Positions 5,609 to 11,270 of a stretch of 11,270 nucleotides of DNA are shown here, one piece after another. The translations under genes and the position numbers were made by a program. Every line of letters starts with the position of its first letter. The stretch's first letter is position 1. The notes beneath the pieces are model-generated. The model did not search any database. It worked only from the letters and a program-made list of their open reading frames with translations, and had not been told where the DNA came from. Origin of the DNA: Bacteroidota bacterium (lineage in GTDB: Bacteria > Bacteroidota > Bacteroidia > Chitinophagales > Chitinophagaceae); contig JAFAAT010000298.1 in assembly GCA_023426425.1 (NCBI GenBank), forward strand, positions 1-11,270, read 5' to 3'.

Positions 5609-6817
5609 TTATTGAACAATTACCTTATTTGTAACTGATTCTTTGTTTGTTGCGACACGCAGGATGTACATGCCCTTTGCCAGGTCGGATACATCCAGCG
5701 AAGACTCTTGAGATACGGACTTCACCAGTTTGCCTGTTTGATCAAAGAGCTCTAGTTTCTGAACGTGGACTCCTGGGTCGACAGAGAGATGAAGTTGGTC
5801 TGTTGCCGGGTTGGGGTAGATTTTCATAAGTGAAGGGTTCATAGGATGTTTCGCTACTGAGGTTCCAGGCGTCAGGGGAAGACGATAGATGTTGCTATCC
5901 GCTCCTGCAACGTATATATAGTTGTTGCTAAGCTCGATATCCATAACAGCAGGCAGGTTTCCTTTCAGGTCTGTGTAGGTGATACCATCAGTAGTTTCAA
6001 GGACCGAGCCCAGTGACATGACATAGAACTTCCCATTAGAACCATAATGTATCTCCTGTATTTGAAGAGGGATGGAAGGGTTCGGGGAGTTACCAGTGAA
6101 AGTTGCGCCGCCGTCTGTAGATTTCCAAAGCTTGTTGAGTGAAGCAGCCCAGACTTCGCCATTGGGAAGTACGAGTGGGATACATTCTGCGTTGACACCT
6201 GTGGAAGCAGAGAAAGTTGCGCCGCCATCATGAGAATAACTTATTCCGCCGGGCCAGGGTGAGCCTGAGCTACTTATAATAGTGTCAGCTGTGTAGCTTG
6301 CTGCTATTTGGTTGTAACCCACTTCTATATCGCTCCAGGTTGTGCCATTATCTGTAGATTTTGCCATTTTGTTACCGGAGCCGTTGGGAAAAATCAGCGT
6401 GTTGTTACCTGTGATTGTAAACTGGTTTTCTGATCCCCCGTTTTTTAACTTATAGCCCATGTTTGTCCAGGTGAGGCCATCAGTTGAAGAGTAGAGTGTG
6501 TCGACGGGGTAGAGGGAAGTAGTAAGATATTTTTTTGTGGTGGCCAGATACATAGTTCCGTCAGGTCCGAATTCGGCAGTTAAGATTGCCATACCTGGGA
6601 ATACCTGTTGCCAGGTTGTGCCGCCGTCTTTTGAAACTGCTACTTCACGAGCTCTGCTCTGTACTCCTGCTATAAGAGTAGCGTCATCGGGGGAAACAAA
6701 GATCTTGGGTACGGAACCTGGGGTCCAATTGTAGGTGTAGCTGAGTTGTTGCCAGGTTTGAGCTTGTAAACAAGCGGTGATTGCGACTGCTGTAAGTGTA
6801 GCGAAAGTTCTTTTCAT
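5609..6817 (-). CDS. T9SS-exported Asp-box (BNR/VPS10-like) beta-propeller protein
   Basis: A 402-residue secreted protein. The signal peptide MKRTFATLTAVAITACLQA is followed by six Asp-box-like motifs: SKDGGTTW (62-69), STDGLTW (111-117), STDNGTTW (154-161), SHDGGATF (195-202), STDGGATF (233-240) and TTDGITY (276-281). They are spaced by 38-49 residues, as in BNR/sortilin-type propeller blades. The last 75 residues, beginning YPNPATDQL and ending GMYILRVATNKESVTNKVIVQ, form a type A T9SS C-terminal sorting domain, which directs outer-membrane translocation and cell-surface attachment or release. The ATG at 6817 is chosen over a GTG at 6880 because the signal peptide starts there. No catalytic residues typical of sialidases are evident, so binding or adhesion is as likely as hydrolysis. 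The response regulator gene ends 109 bases upstream. Confidence 0.87.
   Translation of the reverse strand: MKRTFATLTAVAITACLQAQTWQQLSYTYNWTPGSVPKIFVSPDDATLIAGVQSRAREVAVSKDGGTTWQQVFPGMAILTAEFGPDGTMYLATTKKYLTTSLYPVDTLYSSTDGLTWTNMGYKLKNGGSENQFTITGNNTLIFPNGSGNKMAKSTDNGTTWSDIEVGYNQIAASYTADTIISSSGSPWPGGISYSHDGGATFSASTGVNAECIPLVLPNGEVWAASLNKLWKSTDGGATFTGNSPNPSIPLQIQEIHYGSNGKFYVMSLGSVLETTDGITYTDLKGNLPAVMDIELSNNYIYVAGADSNIYRLPLTPGTSVAKHPMNPSLMKIYPNPATDQLHLSVDPGVHVQKLELFDQTGKLVKSVSQESSLDVSDLAKGMYILRVATNKESVTNKVIVQ
5612..5836 (-). other. T9SS type A C-terminal sorting domain
   Basis: Residues 328-402 of the Asp-box protein show the usual order: the YPNPATDQLHLS opening, a middle strand pair ending FDQTGKLVKS, the DVSDLAKGMYILRV segment, and a terminal NKVIVQ. 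This is the recognition signal of the Por/type IX system, found in Bacteroidota. The core secretion genes are not in this window. Confidence 0.88.
5975..6634 (-). repeat. six Asp-box repeats in coding sequence
   Basis: Residues 62-281 of the propeller protein carry six degenerate S/T-x-D-G/N-x-T-W/F/Y motifs with starts at 62, 111, 154, 195, 233 and 276. At DNA level the + strand shows recurring near-copies of GTTGCGCCGCC or GTTGTGCCGCC next to the motifs, which suggests growth by internal duplication of blade units followed by divergence. Confidence 0.75.
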
Positions 6818-6838
6818 GATTGTTTGTTTTTGTTGGGA

Positions 6839-6846
6839 CAAAGTGA
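6839..6846 (-). promoter_or_regulatory. candidate -7 box TCACTTTG upstream of the Asp-box protein gene
   Basis: On the minus strand TCACTTTG differs from TAnnTTTG at one position and lies 21 bases before the ATG at 6817. No clear -33 element is seen. It would allow separate transcription of the secreted-protein pair from the regulator operon. It is weak evidence on its own. Confidence 0.25.
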
Positions 6847-6926
6847 CGCAATCATGTGTTGGTGCAGAAGAGGTAGACACCTGAAATATTCTAGGGTGAT
6901 TACCTGATTTTCATTTCTGAAGATGC

Positions 6927-7565
6927 CTAAATCAATTGCTGGCTGATGGCAAATCTCGTCAGGCCGGCGGTGTTATGGATGTCGAGTTTAGCCATAAGAT
7001 TGGTGCGGTGAGTGTCTACGGTTTTTGGTGCTATAAAAAGCTTTTCTCCAATTTGTTTATTTGAGAAACCTTGCGCAATCAGTATCAGCACTTCCTTTTC
7101 CCGTTGTGTCAAATCATCCAGGAGGCTTTTGTTTTTACTTTCGGCTATGTTAGTAGTGGCCAGGCTGAGGGTGACATCCTGCGAGAAGTACTTCTTCCCC
7201 TGGAGAATTGCCGAAACTGCGAAATGCATTTCCTGTTCGTTTGCTGATTTTAGCATGTAGCCATCTGCACCAATTTTGAGGATTTCTTTCACCAGGCCTG
7301 CGTCATTGTGCATGGTAAGCATAAGCACTTTAGTGTGCGGATATTGCTGTTTAATATTGCGTAAAAGATCGATGCCATTCATTACAGGCATTTCAATGTC
7401 AGAAACTACAAGGGAGACCTGATCAAGCCCCGGGTGTTCAAGTGACTCCTTCCCATTGTTAGCAGTTAAGATTTTCTCGATCTGGGGCAGTTCTGAGAGG
7501 ATTTTTACAAGCCCGTCGAGAATAAGCTGATGATCATCTGCAAGAAGTATCGTGTGTCGATTCAT
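6927..7565 (-). CDS. NarL/FixJ-family response regulator (REC + LuxR-type HTH)
   Basis: A 212-residue two-component response regulator. The receiver domain (about 4-120) has the acidic pair D10-D11, phospho-acceptor D56 in VVSDIEMPVMNG, T84 and K106 (GYMLKS), all in expected places. The C-terminal LuxR-type helix-turn-helix (about 150-208) contains LTQREKEVLILIAQGFSNKQI and the recognition-helix region APKTVDTHRTNLMAKL. It should bind DNA as a phosphorylated dimer. Its ATG overlaps the stop of the histidine kinase gene as ATGA, a sign of translational coupling, so the two are surely partners. Targets are not shown by the sequence; the two secreted-protein genes immediately downstream are reasonable candidates. 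Confidence 0.95.
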   Translation of the reverse strand: MNRHTILLADDHQLILDGLVKILSELPQIEKILTANNGKESLEHPGLDQVSLVVSDIEMPVMNGIDLLRNIKQQYPHTKVLMLTMHNDAGLVKEILKIGADGYMLKSANEQEMHFAVSAILQGKKYFSQDVTLSLATTNIAESKNKSLLDDLTQREKEVLILIAQGFSNKQIGEKLFIAPKTVDTHRTNLMAKLDIHNTAGLTRFAISQQLI

Positions 7566-9514
7566 GCCTTATTAAGTGGAATTCTCACTGTTACTACTGT
7601 TCCTGTATTCTCTCCGGGGAGGATATTCACGACGCCATTAACAGCAGTGACCCGGGTCTTGATGCTCGTCATGCCAATGCCGTCAGCTGGTTTTTTGTTT
7701 TGGTGCATGCCCTGCCCATTGTCTTCTATTAGAAGCACGAGTGTTTGTGCCGTCTCAATAAGTTGCACCGTTACAAAAGTGGCTCCGGAATGTTTGATCA
7801 CGTTGTTGATAAGCTCCTGTGTCACGCGGTAAATTGCTGTTTCAAGGCGGAGCTCATATCGTTTGTCGACATTATGAGTTTCGAAAGTATATTCGATACC
7901 CGAGTGCGCCAGTATTTTTTCAAGCATGTCTTTGATGGCTGGTACGCAGCCAAATTCCTGAAGCGCTTTGGGCATCATTTGATGTGATACACCTCTTACC
8001 TCTTCCATGAGATCGAGGAGCGCTTTTTCGACCTCTGAGGCCTCAGGTTTTTCTTTGATATCAGGAGGCAGCACGGATTTCATGCGCATTTTCAGGGCAA
8101 GGAGTTGGTTTCCTACTCCGTCATGAAGTTCTCTGGCGATCCTCGTGCGCTCCTCTTCCTGGGCATCTATTATCGCTTTCAGCCCTTTGTCTCTTTCTTC
8201 GAGCACCGCCAGAGTCTTTGCTTTTTCCTGTTTTGCTTTGTTCCTTTCAGCTACAATAACCGCTGTCACGAGGCCGCCTGCGATGAGCAATGACATAACG
8301 AACAGCCATTGATTGCGTTGCTTAATGGCGAGGTCTGCCTGGAGTTTTTCATTTTCTGCCTCAAGTAGTTCTTTGTTTTTTTCTGAAATTTCCAGGTCTT
8401 TTTTTCCGAGATCGTATTTGACGGCCCATTCAGTGGCCTCTTTGTTGCGTTCTGCATAAATGGAAGAGTCTCTGTATGTATTATGGCTTAGGAGGGCATC
8501 GTACGCTTGTGTGTACCTGCCCAATCTGCGGTATACACCAGCAAGATTGAGGTAGGCTCTACTGGTAAGATGAGGATTTCCTAATGACAAAGCGGCATCG
8601 GTTGCCATTTTGTGGTATTCAAGTGCTTTATGAAGCTGTTTAAGGTCAGTGAAGGCAACTCCCAAATTGCTGTATGTGCGGGCGACACCCTCAAAATCCT
8701 CGACCTGTTGCTGAAGTACCAGCAGTTCCTGATAGCAATTGATAGCCCCTTTAGTATTCCCCTGGTCGTTCAGGCAAGCGCATAGATTACTTTGGGTATT
8801 CAGTGCTCCGCGTATGTTCCCGGATTTCTTCTTTAGTTCGAGGCTCTTGCTGTAATAAAAGATGGCAGAGTCTGCCTCCTTGCGTGCATCGAAAATGAAC
8901 CCGATAGAATTCAGAATGTTTCCTTCGACAGCAGGATTTGAGAAAACCTGAAAATAACCAAGTGCTTCTTTCTGAAATCTAAGTCCCTGCTCCAGGTCCT
9001 TCATCCGCAGGTAGGTATTACCTATGTCGTTGAGTGACTTAAGGACCCCCAGTGTATCCTTGCTTCGTTTGAGAAATGCTAATGCCTGAAGATACCAATC
9101 AAGAGCTTCGCTGTATTCACCCTTTGTAGATAATGGTAAACCTTTGTTCCGGCAGGCTTTATAATACTCTACGGAATCCCCGGTTGGCTTCAGCGTATAG
9201 ATTGCGTAATCGCTCCAGAAAATTGAACTATCGGGGTTGGAAATGTTGTAGTAGTATATACCAAGGGCATTGGCTAGTTTGCCGACCTGGACCTTGTCTT
9301 TTATTTTAGAAGAATCCGCCATTGACGCCATCAGGTATTTTGCAGCGGTCGATGGCTTGCTGAAAATTGTCTCTGAAGCGATGTCGAAAGCTACTATCGC
9401 TTTCTTATCCGGGTCTTTGGTTGCTTTATAGACGGTGATAAGTGAGTCCAGTTTTGTGGCCTGCACAGAGATGCCGGTAAACAGTGCCAACACAACAGCG
9501 AGAAGTTTTTGCAT
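7562..9514 (-). CDS. TPR-containing sensor histidine kinase (HisKA_3 / HATPase_c)
   Basis: A 650-residue membrane kinase of a type common in Bacteroidota. A signal peptide (1-19, MQKLLAVVLALFTGISVQA) precedes a tetratricopeptide-repeat sensor region (about 35-350) with repeated units such as SLNDIGNTYLRMKDLEQGL, TYSNLGVAFTDLKQLHKAL and AYLNLAGVYRRLGRYTQAY. A coiled stretch (about 355-400) leads to one transmembrane helix (402-422) and a second coiled stretch. The dimerisation/phosphorylation motif is RIARELHDGVGNQL with phospho-acceptor H464. The ATPase domain has the N-box QELINNVIKHS (N570/N571), the G1 box DNGQGM (598-603) and the G2 box GIGM (612-615), so it looks catalytically intact. 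The TPR domain should face the periplasm and may sense a protein or peptide partner; the ligand is unknown. It overlaps the response regulator gene by four bases. Confidence 0.95.
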   Translation of the reverse strand: MQKLLAVVLALFTGISVQATKLDSLITVYKATKDPDKKAIVAFDIASETIFSKPSTAAKYLMASMADSSKIKDKVQVGKLANALGIYYYNISNPDSSIFWSDYAIYTLKPTGDSVEYYKACRNKGLPLSTKGEYSEALDWYLQALAFLKRSKDTLGVLKSLNDIGNTYLRMKDLEQGLRFQKEALGYFQVFSNPAVEGNILNSIGFIFDARKEADSAIFYYSKSLELKKKSGNIRGALNTQSNLCACLNDQGNTKGAINCYQELLVLQQQVEDFEGVARTYSNLGVAFTDLKQLHKALEYHKMATDAALSLGNPHLTSRAYLNLAGVYRRLGRYTQAYDALLSHNTYRDSSIYAERNKEATEWAVKYDLGKKDLEISEKNKELLEAENEKLQADLAIKQRNQWLFVMSLLIAGGLVTAVIVAERNKAKQEKAKTLAVLEERDKGLKAIIDAQEEERTRIARELHDGVGNQLLALKMRMKSVLPPDIKEKPEASEVEKALLDLMEEVRGVSHQMMPKALQEFGCVPAIKDMLEKILAHSGIEYTFETHNVDKRYELRLETAIYRVTQELINNVIKHSGATFVTVQLIETAQTLVLLIEDNGQGMHQNKKPADGIGMTSIKTRVTAVNGVVNILPGENTGTVVTVRIPLNKA

Positions 9515-9624
9515 ATGGTCTGAGCTTAGGTATGGTAATATCCCCGTAAAAGATAATAAAAGTAAGTTCCTGAGGAAAATATTGGTAGTAGAATCGCTAA
9601 ACTAGCAGATGATGTGCAAAATCT

Positions 9625-9632
9625 TACTTTTG
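9625..9632 (+). promoter_or_regulatory. Bacteroidota -7 box TACTTTTG upstream of kdsA
   Basis: An exact TAnnTTTG match 35 bases before the kdsA ATG, in the 153-base divergent region between the histidine kinase gene and kdsA. No convincing -33 TTG is seen at the usual distance. The following bases GCAGCCCC resemble those after the kdnA and transaldolase boxes. A small stem (GGTG 9644-9647 with CACC 9653-9656) lies in the predicted leader. For the leftward kinase gene only a one-mismatch box (TACTTTTA, minus strand 9564-9557) is visible. Confidence 0.5.
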
Positions 9633-9667
9633 CAGCCCCAAACGGTGTGAACCACCACTAATTCAGT

Positions 9668-10501
9668 ATGAGTCAGAAGAAAATTCAGGTAGGTAACATA
9701 GCCTGCGGCGCAGATGAACTATTTCTCATTTCGGGTCCTTGCGTAATAGAGGATGAATCCATTATGATGAAAACGGCAGAAATGCTGAAGGAAGTAGAAC
9801 AGCGTCTGAAGATTCAGATTATCTATAAATCATCGTTTACTAAGGATAATCGCAGTAGCCTGAAGTATTATGACGGGCCGGGACTGGAGAAAGGGGTTAA
9901 GATTCTTGCCAAGGTAAAGGAGCAGTTTGGGTTTCCGGTGCTAACTGATATTCACTATCCAGATCAGGCGGCGCCTGCTGCTGAGGTTTGTGATGTGTTG
10001 CAGATTCCTGCCTATCTCTGTATGCAGTCTGGTTTGCTCACTGCAGCGGCCAAAACCGGCAAGGTGATCAATATTAAACATGGTCAGTTCCTGGCGCCGG
10101 AGAACATGAAGCATCCTGTAGGTAAGTGCCTGGATGCGGGTAACGATCAGATTATTTTAACTGAGCGTGGGTACACGATGGGCTACAATGACCTGGTGGT
10201 TGATCCGCGGAGTTTTTACCACATGAGCCAACTTGGGTATCCTGTTGTTTTTGATATCACGCACTCCATACGCAAATACGGTATCCCAAGTGCGGATGCG
10301 AAAGGGGGTGCCAGAGAGTTTCTTCCGGTACTTAGCAGGGCAGGTGTGGCTGCGGGCGTGGATGGGGTCTTTATTGAGACACATCCTGAGCCTGAAAAAG
10401 CGCTGTGTGATGCAGCAAGCCAGCTTTGTGTGTATGACCTGGAAGAATTCATGAAGCCCATCCTGGAGCTGCATGCAATTGAAGTGAAGTACCGGAAATA
10501 G
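9668..10501 (+). CDS. kdsA: 3-deoxy-8-phosphooctulonate (Kdo-8-P) synthase
   Basis: KdsA condenses phosphoenolpyruvate with D-arabinose 5-phosphate to give Kdo-8-phosphate, the first committed step to Kdo, in the cytoplasm. The 277-residue length and TIM-barrel motifs fit: ISGPCVIED (21-29), KSSFTKDNRSS (54-64), LTDIH (92-96), INIKHGQFLAP (134-144), LTERGYTMGYNDLVVD (164-179), DITHS (196-200), ETHPEPEKALCDA (237-249). C25 at the cysteine position, with H199, E237 and D248, marks the metal-dependent class. Two places differ from the E. coli and Aquifex proteins as I remember them: the usual RQTD is MQSG (119-122), and the second lysine of the NVKK motif is H138. It is therefore a divergent KdsA. 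The related DAHP synthase family was considered, but the NRSS, GQFLAP and THPEPEKA motifs favour KdsA. It makes the precursor for the KdnB/KdnA products encoded near the left end. Confidence 0.92.
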   Translation: MSQKKIQVGNIACGADELFLISGPCVIEDESIMMKTAEMLKEVEQRLKIQIIYKSSFTKDNRSSLKYYDGPGLEKGVKILAKVKEQFGFPVLTDIHYPDQAAPAAEVCDVLQIPAYLCMQSGLLTAAAKTGKVINIKHGQFLAPENMKHPVGKCLDAGNDQIILTERGYTMGYNDLVVDPRSFYHMSQLGYPVVFDITHSIRKYGIPSADAKGGAREFLPVLSRAGVAAGVDGVFIETHPEPEKALCDAASQLCVYDLEEFMKPILELHAIEVKYRK

Positions 10502-10594
10502 TCGTAAGAAACAGGCTTTTTAAGATGCCAGGAAGAAGGTTTTTGAGGTCTGGCAACATTGAAAATCTTCCGTCAAGGATTAGAGGCTTCTTTT

Positions 10595-10602
10595 TACCTT
10601 TG
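10595..10602 (+). promoter_or_regulatory. Bacteroidota -7 box TACCTTTG upstream of the transaldolase-family gene
   Basis: An exact TAnnTTTG match 54 bases before the ATG at 10657, in the 155-base gap after kdsA. The predicted leader holds a small stem CCAC (10615-10618) / GTGG (10624-10627). Upstream, GAAGGTTTT (10535-10543) can pair with GAAAATCTTC (10561-10570), a weak candidate kdsA 3'-end hairpin without a T-tract. The box implies that this gene is transcribed separately from kdsA. Confidence 0.48.
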
Positions 10603-10656
10603 CGCCATCCTGAACCACAAGTAGTGGACGGGGAAAAATATTTGAACTTACAATAG

Positions 10657-11270
10657 ATGGAATTATATCTCGATTCTGCCAATCTTAAAGAGATTGAAGA
10701 AGGTTTCAAACTCGGTTTCCTGAACGGTTTGACCACCACCCCGACTTTCATGCAGCGTGAAGGCATTAAGGATATAGACAGCATGATAGTCAAGCTGTCG
10801 AAGATGGTGCCTGTGCTTCAGATTGAGGCACTGGGAAATACCGCAGAAGATGTGGTGAAGGAAGCAAAGCGTCAGCTTGACCTGGGACTTGATCCGCAGC
10901 GGACTGTATTTAAGATCCCTGTGTCTCTGGAAGGCGTACGGGCTTGTAAGCTGTTGCGTAATGAGGGGCTGCTGGTGAATGTACACCTGGTATACACACT
11001 TCAGCAAGCCTATATGGCTATGCACGCAGGTGCCAGCTATGTATGTCCGCTGGTTGGACGTCTGCAGGATCAGGGCCATGATGCCTTGGCACTGGTGGAG
11101 CAATGTGTTAAGGCCGTCAATCATTACGGTTACGATACGAAAATCATGTTCAGTTCTGTGCGTCATGCTGAGCATGTGCGCAACGCGATCAACATTGGTG
11201 TGCATACGATCACTGTGCCGCTGAAGGTGTTGAAAGGTCTGACAGAAAATAATTTTACTACAATAGGTAC
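10657..11270 (+). CDS. transaldolase / fructose-6-phosphate aldolase family protein, 3' end outside window
   Basis: The frame is open from ATG 10657 to the window end, giving 204 residues of a family usually about 215-225 long, so only the C-terminal tip is missing. It starts MELYLDSANL, with D6 as in the small TalC/FSA transaldolases. The Schiff-base lysine is K86 in VFKIPVS. Compared with E. coli FsaA from memory, position 28 in TTNP is threonine (TTTPT, T28), Q59 aligns with E57, T109 with H110 and Y131 with L132. Glutamate at the E57 site is transaldolase-like, which argues against a plain fructose-6-phosphate aldolase. The reaction is probably dihydroxyacetone transfer between sugar phosphates in the cytosolic pentose-phosphate pathway, but the variant residues leave substrate and reaction open. 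A supply link to arabinose 5-phosphate for KdsA upstream is possible, not shown. Confidence 0.85.
   Translation, partial: MELYLDSANLKEIEEGFKLGFLNGLTTTPTFMQREGIKDIDSMIVKLSKMVPVLQIEALGNTAEDVVKEAKRQLDLGLDPQRTVFKIPVSLEGVRACKLLRNEGLLVNVHLVYTLQQAYMAMHAGASYVCPLVGRLQDQGHDALALVEQCVKAVNHYGYDTKIMFSSVRHAEHVRNAINIGVHTITVPLKVLKGLTENNFTTIG

Noticed and set aside
5975..6634. Recurring short DNA units as a possible CRISPR or tandem repeat array
   Set aside because: The units are degenerate, vary in spacing and are explained by Asp-box blades in the encoded protein.
6818..6880. GTG at 6880 (minus strand) as the start of the Asp-box protein
   Set aside because: It would put 21 polar residues before a clear signal peptide that begins at ATG 6817.
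9515..9667. Riboswitch or attachment site in the divergent intergenic region
   Set aside because: Only a promoter box and a 4-base stem are visible; there is no conserved riboswitch core or repeat pair.
10663..11205. 180-codon open frame on the minus strand
   Set aside because: It lies opposite the well-conserved transaldolase gene, and its composition is cysteine- and histidine-rich with no recognisable motif.

Overview
The window looks like a chromosomal segment from a Bacteroidota bacterium, most likely a Chitinophagaceae-like member (inference). The evidence is a secreted protein with a type IX secretion (T9SS) C-terminal sorting domain, promoter boxes of the Bacteroidota type TAnnTTTG upstream of several genes, weak or absent Shine-Dalgarno sequences, and gene families typical of that phylum. 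I see no tRNA, rRNA, insertion sequence, CRISPR array or integrase.

Left part (1-3196, + strand): the 3' end of waaA (Kdo transferase) is followed, after a hairpin and a good TAnnTTTG box, by two genes that closely resemble kdnA and kdnB. KdnB oxidises C8 of Kdo and KdnA transaminates the product, giving 8-amino-3,8-dideoxy-octulosonate (Kdo8N). The whole suggests that the lipopolysaccharide inner core carries Kdo8N in place of Kdo, or next to it. kdsA, which makes the Kdo-8-phosphate precursor, lies further right at 9668-10501, so three steps of one sugar pathway plus the transferase fall within 10.5 kb.

Middle + strand part (3197-4600): an M50-like (site-2-protease-like) membrane metalloprotease whose apparent N-terminal transmembrane segment is cut off by an in-frame TAG stop, then a small polytopic membrane protein of unknown function. 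A strong hairpin closes this unit where it meets the minus-strand block head-on.

Minus-strand block (4607-9514, read right to left): a TPR-containing sensor histidine kinase and a NarL/LuxR-type response regulator overlapping by ATGA, then a six-Asp-box predicted beta-propeller protein exported by T9SS, then a secreted protein of unknown family. The regulator pair could control the downstream secreted proteins, but the sequence does not prove this.

Right end (9515-11270, + strand): a divergent intergenic region, kdsA, then a transaldolase/fructose-6-phosphate-aldolase family gene that runs off the window. Both have TAnnTTTG boxes. No stretch over 300 bases lacks a gene. The main points for a second look are the Kdo8N module, the interrupted M50 gene, and departures from the canonical active-site motifs in KdsA and the transaldolase.
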